Assembly: GCA_001899335.1 (NCBI GenBank)
Contig: MOYE01000004.1
Coordinates: 77,862 to 124,214, forward strand
Reading direction: 5' to 3'
Origin: Candidatus Gastranaerophilus phascolarcticola
GTDB lineage: Bacteria > Cyanobacteriota > Vampirovibrionia > Gastranaerophilales > Gastranaerophilaceae
DNA length: 46,353 nucleotides
Below the pieces are notes generated by a model. The model was not told the DNA's origin, ran no database searches, and saw only the letters and a list, made by a program, of their open reading frames with translations. Every line of letters begins with the position of its first letter. The stretch's first letter is position 1. The translations under genes and the position numbers were made by a program. Of this stretch, positions 1 through 8,786 are shown piece after piece.

Positions 1-38
1 ACAACACAATACGCATTATGTTGTATGAAAGGGAAATG

Positions 39-1832
39 ATGGGACTTTCAGCATCGCAAGCAAGATTATTGAGCATAACTCAACGGATTAACAACAACGA
101 ATTACAATCCGAGATAATTGCTAATGCCAAAATCCAGCTCTCCGCTAGAAATACTTTGGCTAGCGAAAAATATATTAACTCGCTTGATGCTACTAAATTA
201 GAATATATCTCTTACAATGACACCGGTATTAAAGAAAATGTTGCTTTGACTTTCAATGCGGTTAACCAATACACACCGCTGAAAAATCAATATGCTCTTT
301 TCAACAACGAAAACCAAATTTACGTTAGCGAAACTGATGCAGCTAACTTTGAAGATTCTAAAAACCTTTATGAATTCTTAGACAAATACGGACTTTTTGA
401 CGAAGGCAGAAACGAATTCCAAGCACAATTAGATGCCTACAATAAACAAATGGAAGAGTTTGACAAAAAACAAGATGAGTACGACAAAGCCCTTGCGGAA
501 TTCAACAAACAATTTGACGACTACTCCGCTGCGCTTGAAGAATACAATAAAAAACTTGCAGAATACACTGAAAAACAACTTCAATACGAAGAAGACTACC
601 AAAAATATCTTGAGCTTTCTAGCTTACCTAAATTATATGACAACTTTATAACAGCAGCAACGACTGGTAGCGAAGCATATCACTATTCCGCAGCAAAAGG
701 TGGAGACTCTGGATGTTTATTACACGTATTAAATAACTTACTAAAAGATAGCAGCGGAACTGCGCATCCACCATACACAACAAGTGCTGATTCACAAATA
801 AGCGCGTTATGGGAAGATAGTTCTTATCATATACCAGCCCTTTATACTGTCGGAGAAAACATGAATGCCCATCAAGATGCGTATGTTTGTGACGGTATAG
901 ACGTGGGAACAGACGGAACACAAAATTTATATGAAAAAGCAAGACAAAATGGTGAACCTATTACAGATTTAATTAAATTAGCCAGCGACTATATTGAAAT
1001 AGATAACGGAGGCGGAAACTACTCCTACGAGAAAAAATCATTATATCAAAAAACTATTGATATGTACTATCTTATCTTAAACAGTACCGAAATGCGTAGT
1101 GGCGCGGGTTCATTAAATCTGTGGTCACTAAGTGATGTTGGTGCCAGCGTTGGAACAGTTGTCGAAAACTTTGTCGAAGGTGATATGAAAGGCTTAGACC
1201 CTAAGGAACCTGAAGCCCCAACACCACCAGATGCATTTAATGAGGAAATGCCTTCCCTTAACGTTGCAGCACCGCAAAAACCGGAAAAACCTGAATATAC
1301 TGACAAAATTTACGACAAACCGCTCGCTCAATGGTACACTAACCTTTGGAACCTTATGGATGGCAACACTCTTTCTGACGAAATCTACTCCATCTATGAC
1401 GACCAAGCGGATTTCGACTACTTCACGGTAGGTAACAAACCTAAATCATCTACTAAAGATAATAACAATTACGTTGTCATGCCAAATGATCAAGCCGGTA
1501 ATGCAGAATGGCTTCAATTCGCTATCAACAACGGACTTGTTACACTATCTCAAGCCGCTCTTAGAAACAACACTAACGGTTCTGACATTACTTGGGAAAG
1601 AGTTGAGTCCTCCAGCACCAGTGACATCTATGAATCGCAAGATGAAACTAAAATCGCTAAAGCAGAAGCGGAATACAAAATGACTCTCGCAGAAATTCAA
1701 GCGGAAGATAAGCAATTCGATATTAAAATGAAAAAATTAGATACCGAACACAGCGCTCTTGAAAAAGAACTTGAATCCATTAAAGGAGTTATGGATAAAA
1801 ACGTCGAAAGATCTTACAGTGCTTTTAGCTAA
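39..1832 (+). CDS. Coiled-coil protein of unknown function (MGLSASQAR family)
   Basis: About 598 residues, function not recognised. The reading frame is open from position 18, but GAAAGGGA at 27-34 best serves the ATG at 39, giving a protein that begins MGLSASQARLLSIT; I recall this opening from uncharacterised Melainabacteria proteins but cannot name a domain. There is no signal peptide or membrane segment. Residues about 130-205 are a heptad-like coiled coil rich in Tyr, Lys, Glu and Gln, with a recurring pattern of the type YNKQMEEFDKKQDEYDKALAEF cut into 7-9 residue units. A Pro/Glu/Ala-rich linker lies near residues 390-430, and the last 60 residues (KAEAEYKMTLAEIQAE onward) are again helical. 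It is convergent with the flagellar operon and its last 4 bases overlap yidD. A structural or surface-assembly role is possible but only inferred. Confidence 0.6.
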   Translation: MGLSASQARLLSITQRINNNELQSEIIANAKIQLSARNTLASEKYINSLDATKLEYISYNDTGIKENVALTFNAVNQYTPLKNQYALFNNENQIYVSETDAANFEDSKNLYEFLDKYGLFDEGRNEFQAQLDAYNKQMEEFDKKQDEYDKALAEFNKQFDDYSAALEEYNKKLAEYTEKQLQYEEDYQKYLELSSLPKLYDNFITAATTGSEAYHYSAAKGGDSGCLLHVLNNLLKDSSGTAHPPYTTSADSQISALWEDSSYHIPALYTVGENMNAHQDAYVCDGIDVGTDGTQNLYEKARQNGEPITDLIKLASDYIEIDNGGGNYSYEKKSLYQKTIDMYYLILNSTEMRSGAGSLNLWSLSDVGASVGTVVENFVEGDMKGLDPKEPEAPTPPDAFNEEMPSLNVAAPQKPEKPEYTDKIYDKPLAQWYTNLWNLMDGNTLSDEIYSIYDDQADFDYFTVGNKPKSSTKDNNNYVVMPNDQAGNAEWLQFAINNGLVTLSQAALRNNTNGSDITWERVESSSTSDIYESQDETKIAKAEAEYKMTLAEIQAEDKQFDIKMKKLDTEHSALEKELESIKGVMDKNVERSYSAFS

Positions 1833-2038
1833 CGCAATGGGTCATAGCCGCCAGGATTGCCCGGGTGACAACGGCAAATTCTTTTCACACCAAGCCAGCA
1901 GCCTTTGAAAAACCCGTATTTTTCAATTGCTTGCCGGGTATATTCCGAACATGTCGGATAAAATCTGCAATGCGCAGGTGTAAAATGCGAAAACCATTGA
2001 TAAATCTTGATTAAGGTTAATGCCACACGCCTAAGCAT
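1829..2038 (-). CDS. yidD: Membrane protein insertion efficiency factor YidD
   Basis: Sixty-nine residues, the usual size of YidD. Family hallmarks are visible: an amphipathic N-terminus (LTLIKIYQWFSHFTPAHCRF), the segment CRFYPTCSEYTRQAIEKYG, and the C-terminal RICRCHPGNPGGYDPLR. YidD assists YidC-dependent insertion of inner-membrane proteins and lies on the cytoplasmic face of the membrane. It is the last gene of the minus-strand flagellar operon. Its ATG lies 8 bases inside the end of flhA, so the two are probably translationally coupled. In many bacteria yidD sits in the rnpA-yidC cluster, so its position behind flhA is unusual. Confidence 0.93.
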   Translation of the reverse strand: MLRRVALTLIKIYQWFSHFTPAHCRFYPTCSEYTRQAIEKYGFFKGCWLGVKRICRCHPGNPGGYDPLR

Positions 2039-4145
2039 AAGCCTCTCCGATAGTATCTACCGCTTCAACTTTAATATCGGTGATAAGTTCAGAGTAAGAA
2101 ATTACAACAACCGTTGGCATGTGGCGTTCAAGCAGCTGATAAAGTGGTAATCTTATCCGCGGAGAGCATAGGATTACAGGCTGCTGCCCGCATGCCTGGT
2201 GCGCTCTCATCATTGTCGTTGCCGTAGTTTCAATTAACTCCTGCACCTGCATTGGGTTTAACAAAAACATTGTTCCCAACTCTGTTCTTTGGCAGCTATC
2301 GTCAAGGATTTTTTCCCAATCTGCAGAAAGCGTCAGAGCATATAAAACCTTATCATCCTGAACATTATACAAACAAATTTGGCGACCCAGCGCAGCTCTC
2401 AAACGTTCGGACAAAATGTCTGGCTCTTTTGAAAACCTTGCGTAATCACAAAGTCTTTCAAATATAAATATAATATCTTTAATAGAAACTTTTTCACGTA
2501 TAAGGTTAACGAAAATTTTTCTCAAGTCACTTGTTGAAATAATCGTCGGAACAAGGTCGTTTACAAGCGTCGGGTCTTGAGAACGAACGAGTTCCATAAG
2601 TTTGAGAACATCGGTTTTTGTCATAACATCGTCAACGTAACGTCTTACACATTCTTGTAAGTGGGTTACGATTACGTCTGTTGCGTCAACCGCCTGAACC
2701 GCACGGGTAGTCTTTGCTGCCTCTGCTGAAATCCAGTACGCTTGAGTTTGGTATGTCGGGTCAATACCGATAATCGCGTCCGGCGGAACATCTTTTCTCA
2801 TACTATCCCACTGATCTGCAATTACCATGAACTTACCGGGATAAACGTAACCGGTCGCAACAGTGTTACCGCGGATTGAAATCATATATTCGTTCGCGTC
2901 AAGTGCTGATGAGTCCATAATTCTTATGTTAGGAATAATATAACCGAGTTCGTCCGTAATTCTTTGACGAAGAGCGGCGATTTTAGGCAGCAATTGACCC
3001 TCTTGGTCAGGGTCGGCGATTACAAGCAGGTTAGAACCAACTTGCAAACTCAATGTATCGACCCCTAAGCGTTCGTACATTCTGTTCGGGTTAACAAGGT
3101 CTTGCATGTTTTGGCGAACGTTTTCGAGTTGTCCGAGTTGTGATTGAACGTCAGCGTTAATCAATACAGAGAACCCGGCAACGCCCAAACCGATTGCAAC
3201 AACAGTAAACGGCAGCCAAGGAAGACCTGTTATAGGACCTGTTACAGCAAGTAATGCCAAGAACAATGCAGAGAAAAAGAGTGCATAAGGTTTTGACATA
3301 ATTTGACCCGCGACATCAGAACCCAAAGAAGAACTTTGAGCGGAAGAACGTGTCATAAATATACCTGCAGCGATTGACATCAAGAGCGACGGAACCTGTG
3401 AGGAAAGACCGTCACCGATTGTAAGGATTGTATATTTTGAAAGTGCGTCTGCAATAGGCATTTGGTTCATCAAACAGCCAATACTCAAACCACCGATAAT
3501 GTTAATTAACATAATAATGATACCGGCAATAGTATCCCCTTTAACGAACTTCATCGCACCGTCCATAGAACCGAAGAGGTTTGATTCTCTGGATAAGTCT
3601 TCACGTTTTTTAGTTGCCTCTTCCGGAGAAATCAACCCGGCGTTAAAGTCCGCGTCGATTGTCATTTGCTTACCGGGCATCGCGTCTAAGGCGAAACGTG
3701 CGGCAACTTCGGCGATACGTTCGGCACCTTTGGTGATAACCATAAACTGTACAACGGTAATAATTAAGAAGATTACACCCCCAACAATCATATTACCGCC
3801 GGTTACGAATTGCCCGAAAGCCTCAATAACTTCACCCGCCTCACCTTTCGCCAGAATTAAACGGGTTGAGGCAATAGAAAGTACCAGCCGGAACATCGTA
3901 CCAATCAAAATAATTGACGGGAAGGATGATAATTCCAAGGTTTTTTGTACATAGAGAGCGAACATCATAAGAACGATTCCGAGCGTGATGTTCAAACAAA
4001 TACAAACGTTAATGATAGCAGGAGGAAGTTCACAAAGCAGGATAACCAAAAGGAACAGTACGAAGACTGCCATAAAAATTTCACTTAATGGATTTGAGCT
4101 TGCGCCGCCCCCTCCTGCTTGTTGTGCCGGTTGCCCCTGTGCCAT
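2031..4145 (-). CDS. flhA: Flagellar biosynthesis protein FlhA (export gate)
   Basis: A 704-residue FlhA/SctV-family protein, close to the normal FlhA length. FlhA is the inner-membrane gate of the flagellar type III export apparatus and forms a cytoplasmic ring that docks substrates and chaperones. The N-terminal half holds about eight membrane segments, after a Gln/Gly-rich start. The conserved loop AARFALDAMPGKQMTIDADF near residues 145-165 is the family signature, with SPEEATKKREDLSRESNLFG following. The C-terminal 350 residues form the cytoplasmic domain (for example GIDPTYQTQAYWIS and RYVDDVMTKTDVLKLMELV). Neighbours fliE, fliF and fliH favour the flagellar rather than the injectisome assignment. 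It lies 3 bases after fliH and overlaps yidD. Confidence 0.93.
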   Translation of the reverse strand: MAQGQPAQQAGGGGASSNPLSEIFMAVFVLFLLVILLCELPPAIINVCICLNITLGIVLMMFALYVQKTLELSSFPSIILIGTMFRLVLSIASTRLILAKGEAGEVIEAFGQFVTGGNMIVGGVIFLIITVVQFMVITKGAERIAEVAARFALDAMPGKQMTIDADFNAGLISPEEATKKREDLSRESNLFGSMDGAMKFVKGDTIAGIIIMLINIIGGLSIGCLMNQMPIADALSKYTILTIGDGLSSQVPSLLMSIAAGIFMTRSSAQSSSLGSDVAGQIMSKPYALFFSALFLALLAVTGPITGLPWLPFTVVAIGLGVAGFSVLINADVQSQLGQLENVRQNMQDLVNPNRMYERLGVDTLSLQVGSNLLVIADPDQEGQLLPKIAALRQRITDELGYIIPNIRIMDSSALDANEYMISIRGNTVATGYVYPGKFMVIADQWDSMRKDVPPDAIIGIDPTYQTQAYWISAEAAKTTRAVQAVDATDVIVTHLQECVRRYVDDVMTKTDVLKLMELVRSQDPTLVNDLVPTIISTSDLRKIFVNLIREKVSIKDIIFIFERLCDYARFSKEPDILSERLRAALGRQICLYNVQDDKVLYALTLSADWEKILDDSCQRTELGTMFLLNPMQVQELIETTATTMMRAHQACGQQPVILCSPRIRLPLYQLLERHMPTVVVISYSELITDIKVEAVDTIGEAYA

Positions 4146-4148
4146 ACG

Positions 4149-4847
4149 TTAAATCTCTCTCAATGCTTTTGTTATTATATCGACCTGGGTGTCGATTGTC
4201 ACATCAATTATCCCGTTTGTTGTTTGAATAATTCCGCCGCCCTGCGTCAATGAAGGATCCGGAACTATCATTATTTTAACATCTAATCCCGCATTTTCCA
4301 ACATTGTAGGAATTTGTTGTTTTACATTTGCCACGTCCGCCGGATTTAATTTCAACATTACTTTTGTTTCTTCCTTGGAAAGCTCTTTAAGACACTGTTG
4401 AATATTGGCAATTATTAAATCAGGATTTTGCTGTACTTCTGTTTTAATGATTTTTTTAGCGATATCAATACTTATAGCAAGGATTTCGGGAGCAATAGCG
4501 TCGAAAACAGCCTGTTCAGCGCCCGCGAATTTCATAATTTGCGCTCTTAATTGCGCAATGTCATCGTCAGCCTGTGCAATTCCGTTGTCATAACCCTCTT
4601 TTGCGGCAGATTCGCGGATTGTCATTGCCTCTTCACGAGCACGGGAAATAAGGTTTCTGTCGTCAATACGTCGAAACCCTCTGCGTCTGTCACCACGGCG
4701 TCTTTCATAGCGCTGTTTGAAATCTATATTATCGAGGTCAAATAAATCAATCTTATAACTATCGCCCTCCTTAACCGGTTCCGGCTCGGATTGCGGTTGA
4801 TTAATTTCTTCAACTTCCGGTTTCTTGATATTCTTCTTGATAATCAT
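4149..4847 (-). CDS. fliH: FliH-like export apparatus stator protein
   Basis: A 232-residue FliH/SctL-type protein. FliH binds the export ATPase FliI and tethers it to the switch complex. The N-terminal 60 residues are charged and variable, including a basic patch RYERRRGDRRRGFRR near residues 46-60. A helical central part follows (SRAREEAMTIRESAAKEGYDNG). The C-terminal domain has the family pattern LNPADVANVKQQ, then IVPDPSLTQGGGIIQTTNGIID and a final helix. No fliI gene lies in this window, so its ATPase partner must be elsewhere. It lies 8 bases downstream of the fliG-like gene and 3 bases ahead of flhA. The assignment rests on the C-terminal motif plus operon position. Confidence 0.8.
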   Translation of the reverse strand: MIIKKNIKKPEVEEINQPQSEPEPVKEGDSYKIDLFDLDNIDFKQRYERRRGDRRRGFRRIDDRNLISRAREEAMTIRESAAKEGYDNGIAQADDDIAQLRAQIMKFAGAEQAVFDAIAPEILAISIDIAKKIIKTEVQQNPDLIIANIQQCLKELSKEETKVMLKLNPADVANVKQQIPTMLENAGLDVKIMIVPDPSLTQGGGIIQTTNGIIDVTIDTQVDIITKALREI

Positions 4848-4855
4848 AGCTTATA

Positions 4856-5890
4856 TTATACACTACTTTCAATATGTGAGGCAATAATACACGCAACTTT
4901 CGGCGGCATATCCACAACTTCCCCCTCCAATGCGCTGAATACAAACCGCCTTACACGCGCTCTTTCAGGCTTTAGAAGAAGTTCCAACTTCGGTCTGTCT
5001 ATAAAATCACCGAGTGCTTTAATTTTATTTACAATCTTTGTAGGTGAAAGATTGAGCGGCTGCGCAGGCAAGAAATCCCTAAACTCTCTTAAACACTGCA
5101 TAACCGTGCGCGGATCAATTTTTTGCGGCAAATCATTCATTCCCATGTAGCGGATAATATCATTTGCCTCGTCAGGATTAAATCTATCCAAAATAACCTG
5201 AACTTTATCCTGCTGCATACGTTGGAAAAGCATAGCAACAGTGACAAGACGCAACATTTTTGCGCTTTCACCGTCAAGCTGCTGTAAACCATTCGGAGCT
5301 TTTGGCAGGTTAACGTTTCCTTGCGGCACACCCTGTGGTTGAACTCCTTGCGGCGGAGGTGGAGCTTGTTGTCCGGCAGCTTCCGCCTGCATTTGTTCGT
5401 CAGCATTTTGTGCCATTGCGTCAATATTTGACTGGCTAACAGCTTTCTCCATTAACTCTTCGTCAATAAGATTACGTTTTTTCAACTCTTCAATCGCATT
5501 GACATAAGTATTTCTAACGTGGTGTTCAATTGCCTCAAGAGCCTGTTCTTGCGGAACATTCTGTCTGAATGCGTTTTTAGAAACCTCAAAAATTGTAAGC
5601 GCAATTTTTTGCATAATAGGATCCCAGTATTGTCTTGGAATCCCGGAATTAATAAGGTCAACGGACTTGTGGAAAGACCATTCGGCAATAATTTGGGTAA
5701 TCATCATTGCCTGATCGGCGTTAAATTCTCCGTCTTTATCGAGTGCTTCACCCGCAATCATAGAGAATTTCAAAAGGGTTGTGGCGACATATTCTTTTTG
5801 GTCGGGAGTAAATTGAGCCGGCACAAGTTCGGACGCCTGCGCGTGCATATTTTGTGCAAAACCCTTATAATCAAACCCTTGTATCGCCAT
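4856..5890 (-). CDS. Divergent FliG-like motor switch protein
   Basis: A 344-residue protein in the slot between fliF and fliH, where fliG normally sits. The N-terminal 150 residues do not look like a canonical FliG N-domain: they contain AEWSFHKSVDLINSGIPRQYW and a helical stretch ending EELKKRNLIDEELMEKA. A Gln/Pro/Ala/Gly-rich linker follows at about 165-200 (AAGQQAPPPPQGVQPQGVPQ). The C-terminal 135 residues have FliG-like features: alternating short helices, a segment DRFNPDEANDIIRYMGMNDL, then IDPRTVMQCLREFRDFLP. FliG links the MS ring to the C ring and transmits stator torque. The FliF partner upstream keeps a FliG-binding type tail, which supports the role. The identification relies on position and weak resemblance. 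Confidence 0.5.
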   Translation of the reverse strand: MAIQGFDYKGFAQNMHAQASELVPAQFTPDQKEYVATTLLKFSMIAGEALDKDGEFNADQAMMITQIIAEWSFHKSVDLINSGIPRQYWDPIMQKIALTIFEVSKNAFRQNVPQEQALEAIEHHVRNTYVNAIEELKKRNLIDEELMEKAVSQSNIDAMAQNADEQMQAEAAGQQAPPPPQGVQPQGVPQGNVNLPKAPNGLQQLDGESAKMLRLVTVAMLFQRMQQDKVQVILDRFNPDEANDIIRYMGMNDLPQKIDPRTVMQCLREFRDFLPAQPLNLSPTKIVNKIKALGDFIDRPKLELLLKPERARVRRFVFSALEGEVVDMPPKVACIIASHIESSV

Positions 5891-5900
5891 TATTTATTCC

Positions 5901-7598
5901 TTAACTCTTTTCTATCCAACTCTTAATTTTTTCTGCTGCATCTTCGTCAGATATATCTGAAATATCAGCGGAAATACCTGTAAGCGCTTCAACAAGCTGG
6001 TCAACAGAAGGCATTTGCGGTCCACCCTGGTCGGTAATAGCTCCGCGTTGTTGCGTTTCCATTAAACCTTGAGCAAGTTCGGATTGTTGAGCCGTCAATT
6101 GGTTTGCCCTCATATTGATTGCCTGCAATTGTTGTTCCTGCTGACTTGCAAGTTGACGTAAACTTTCAACTTCCGCTTGTTGTTCTTCTCTTGCACGTTT
6201 AATCTTGTTAGAAACATGACCGATAATAAAGAGAGCTGCAAGACCTGAAATCGCAACCGCAAGCCACCAAGGATTGCCTGTTTTATCAGGTTCGGCGAGT
6301 TTAACCGGTCTGTCAGAGGCAAGATATGGATCTTGTGAATCAGAGAATGCAATTGAAACATTTTGAGCTTTAGCCTTTGGACTTGCTGCTTTAGCGATTA
6401 AATCTTTCAATTCTTCAATAGTTGTATTAGACGGTAACGCACTTTTTTCAATAGTTACAGCTATTGAAATTTCTTCCATTACGCCTGGTTTAATATATTC
6501 GTTAACCTGTGTTTTTGTAACGCCGTATTGGGTTTCGGTTGCCTGACGTGAGTAATTTCTGTTTTGGCTGGAGCTCATATCGCCTTGCGCAAGACCGTTT
6601 GGAAGATATACGCTGACAGCGTTAATACCTTTGTTGCTGTCCGCGGTTTGGTCACCTAAACCCTCTTGGAAAGATTGTTCCGTTACTGCCGTTTTTTGTG
6701 TCGGGTCATAAATTATACTAAATTTTTCAATCGGGGATTGAACAAGATGAGTACTTACAGTTACAACATAATTGCCCTTGCCGTTAAGAAGTCTGTCCAA
6801 CTGTGCGGCAACTTTTTTCTGCATGTATCTGTCGTTTTCTTCGAGTTTCGCAAGCATTTCATCCTGCGCACCCATAAGGCTGTGATAAACATTTCCGTTC
6901 GTGTCGGTAATAGCAATATTGTCAGCCGTCAAACCTGAAACACTACCCAAAAGCAGGTTAGAAATAGCTTTAACCTTTGTTTGGTCAAGTTTTTCACCAA
7001 TCGGAATAGTAACCTGAACCGTTGCGGTTACAGGTTTTTGATTAGAAGTAAACATTGATTGCTCAGGTATTGAGATGAAAACAGATGCGTTTTCAATCGG
7101 ATTAATTTTTCTTATAAGACGTGATAACTCACCGTTAATTGCACGTGCAAGACGAATTTTTTTATCTTCTTTTGTAGAAGTAAAATCGCCTTTATCAAAG
7201 ATTTCCAAGCCTACGTTTTGGTCAAAAAGTCCGCTCTCAACGATTGCAATAATGGCTTTGTCGCGTTGTTCGGTCGTACATCTTTTTCTACCTGTCGTGC
7301 AATCACCTTTTTTAAGATAAATTCTGGATTTTGTACCGTCAACAGCTCTGCTTGCAGCAATATCCTGTTTCGCCAGCAGCGCCTGAATTTCAAGAGCTTT
7401 ACCTAAATTATCCGTTGTTAAAAGGTCAATATCTTCCTTAATCGGTTCCATACTGACTTCAACATCGCCTTTTTTGTTTCCTCCGCCGGCACTAACCGTA
7501 ATCGGAATAATAATTGCCAAAAGCACTACCAGCACAGTTCCGCCGATTAGTGCAAAAAATAAAGGTTTATTCTCTTGTAACTTTTGTAAAAATTCCAT
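5901..7598 (-). CDS. fliF: Flagellar MS-ring protein FliF
   Basis: A 565-residue YscJ/FliF-family protein that would form the MS ring in the inner membrane. A first membrane segment lies at about residues 14-33 (FFALIGGTVLVVLLAIIIPI). Ring-building domains follow, with the FliF signature region ARAINGELSRLIRKINPIEN then ASVFISIPEQSMFTSNQK at about 150-190, and VKAISNLLLGSVSGLTADNI. A second membrane segment is at about 442-460 (WWLAVAISGLAALFIIGHV). The tail is Gln-rich coiled coil and ends ISDEDAAEKIKSWIEKS, which matches the FliG-binding tail of known FliF proteins. An insert KKGDCTTGRKRCTTEQRD carries two cysteines in the first ring domain and is unusual. The fliG-like gene follows by 10 bases. 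Confidence 0.93.
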   Translation of the reverse strand: MEFLQKLQENKPLFFALIGGTVLVVLLAIIIPITVSAGGGNKKGDVEVSMEPIKEDIDLLTTDNLGKALEIQALLAKQDIAASRAVDGTKSRIYLKKGDCTTGRKRCTTEQRDKAIIAIVESGLFDQNVGLEIFDKGDFTSTKEDKKIRLARAINGELSRLIRKINPIENASVFISIPEQSMFTSNQKPVTATVQVTIPIGEKLDQTKVKAISNLLLGSVSGLTADNIAITDTNGNVYHSLMGAQDEMLAKLEENDRYMQKKVAAQLDRLLNGKGNYVVTVSTHLVQSPIEKFSIIYDPTQKTAVTEQSFQEGLGDQTADSNKGINAVSVYLPNGLAQGDMSSSQNRNYSRQATETQYGVTKTQVNEYIKPGVMEEISIAVTIEKSALPSNTTIEELKDLIAKAASPKAKAQNVSIAFSDSQDPYLASDRPVKLAEPDKTGNPWWLAVAISGLAALFIIGHVSNKIKRAREEQQAEVESLRQLASQQEQQLQAINMRANQLTAQQSELAQGLMETQQRGAITDQGGPQMPSVDQLVEALTGISADISDISDEDAAEKIKSWIEKS

Positions 7599-7619
7599 AG
7601 TCTGGTTTACTCTTTAGTC

Positions 7620-7961
7620 CTATACTTGAATTTGCATTACCCTGTCATAGGCGTTAATAACTTTACCAACCGCCTGGGTTGCGATGTTAACGGTAACTTC
7701 GGATTTTGCCATTGCAATCATTACATCATGAACATCTACGTTGTTGTTACCTGACATAACGTCTTTTAACATATTGTCAGGGGCATTAAGTTCCTGATTA
7801 AAGTTTTCCAATAAGCCCGAAAACACCTGTTTAAAATCCGGTGAATTGGTTGTCTCAACCCTGCTTGTTCTCATCGGCTGCATATCACCGATTCCTGTGT
7901 TAATCTTTGAGTGCTGAATTCTTCCCGCCAAGTCATATTGAGGATAAAAGCTGTTATACAT
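7620..7961 (-). CDS. fliE: Flagellar hook-basal body protein FliE
   Basis: A 113-residue FliE. The C-terminal half carries the family signature NVDVHDVMIAMAKSEVTVNI and ends AYDRVMQIQV, equivalent to the conserved rMQV terminus. FliE joins the MS ring to the proximal rod and is an early export substrate. It is the first gene of the minus-strand operon fliE-fliF-fliG-like-fliH-flhA-yidD, with 21 bases to fliF. The 157 bases upstream hold an AT-rich stretch with ATATAAA on the minus strand and probably the operon promoter, but I could not fix -35 and -10 boxes. No rod, hook or flagellin genes are in the window. Confidence 0.88.
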   Translation of the reverse strand: MYNSFYPQYDLAGRIQHSKINTGIGDMQPMRTSRVETTNSPDFKQVFSGLLENFNQELNAPDNMLKDVMSGNNNVDVHDVMIAMAKSEVTVNIATQAVGKVINAYDRVMQIQV

Positions 7962-8118
7962 AAGTCTTAGCCCTTTCTTCTAAATACCATATTACATGAT
8001 ATTTATATATTATGTACCCCTCTTTACTCAAAAATCCTCTTTTTAGTGGAGGAAATTTGAAAGATTTCGTACACTACTACTATTTTCCTCTTAATGAAAC
8101 TTGCGCAAAAGTCATGTA

Positions 8119-8685
8119 TTAAACTCTGCCTCTTGCTCGCCAGCCGTAAAGTTCATATACTTTATCAACATCTTCCTGCAAAATCGTTTGACTGTCTTCA
8201 ATTTTATCGTTCATAACACTCTGCGGATTGTCAGAAGACGGCAAGCCTAAAACCTTTCCGACTTCGTGCATCATAATACGATAAATTTCTTCATCATTTT
8301 TCGCCTTTTTAACAGGATCTTTTTCGATTTCTTCATCGTACAGGGTATTAATTACAACTGTACCGTGGCGGTAAGTGTTCGTCTGCCCGGTAAGCGTCGT
8401 ATTGCCTGAATTTTCAGCCCCCTCGCCAGTTACCTGCTTAAATTGAACTTCAATTTCTGCAAGTCTTATGTCGCGGTTAAAATTTGTGATAATAAACTGA
8501 ATTTTTCTTGAAAATTTGCCTTCCCATTCGCGAAACGCTTTCGCCATAGGAACTGAATACTCATTACCCTCTGGTATATAAACCAAAAGCATATTTTTAT
8601 TCCAATGCGTCGGTTCCTGCGCCAAAACCTGCGCCCCTAAACCGATAAGCAGAAAAAGTCCCAAAAGTATTTTTAAAACTTTCAT
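8119..8685 (-). CDS. Secreted matrixin-like protein with degenerate zinc site
   Basis: A 188-residue protein with a signal peptide (residues 1-22, ending VLAQ). It resembles M10/matrixin-type metallopeptidases: residues 137-150 read RIMMHEVGKVLGLPS, followed by SVM at 156-158, which matches the Met-turn. The family motif is HExxHxxGxxH, but here only His140, Glu141 and Gly147 fit; the second and third zinc ligands are Lys144 and Ser150. It is therefore predicted not to bind catalytic zinc normally, and may be a pseudoprotease with a binding role in the envelope. The open frame and intact signal peptide argue against simple gene decay. It lies upstream of fliE on the same strand, separated by 157 bases. 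Confidence 0.7.
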   Translation of the reverse strand: MKVLKILLGLFLLIGLGAQVLAQEPTHWNKNMLLVYIPEGNEYSVPMAKAFREWEGKFSRKIQFIITNFNRDIRLAEIEVQFKQVTGEGAENSGNTTLTGQTNTYRHGTVVINTLYDEEIEKDPVKKAKNDEEIYRIMMHEVGKVLGLPSSDNPQSVMNDKIEDSQTILQEDVDKVYELYGWRARGRV

Positions 8686-8786
8686 TACAAAATCCTCCTG
8701 AAATAAGAATAATTTAAGACCGTTAAAAAATCAAGAATATTAAGCCCTATTGCTAAATAGGATTAAATATATTAGTATTAATTAAG

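Noticed and set aside
3499..3954. Plus-strand 151-codon ORF within flhA
   Set aside because: It is antisense to the conserved FlhA membrane region, has no ribosome-binding site and no recognisable domain.
2031..7961. Injectisome (non-flagellar type III secretion)
   Set aside because: FliE and a FliF with a FliG-binding type tail are flagellar; no secretin or needle genes are in the window.
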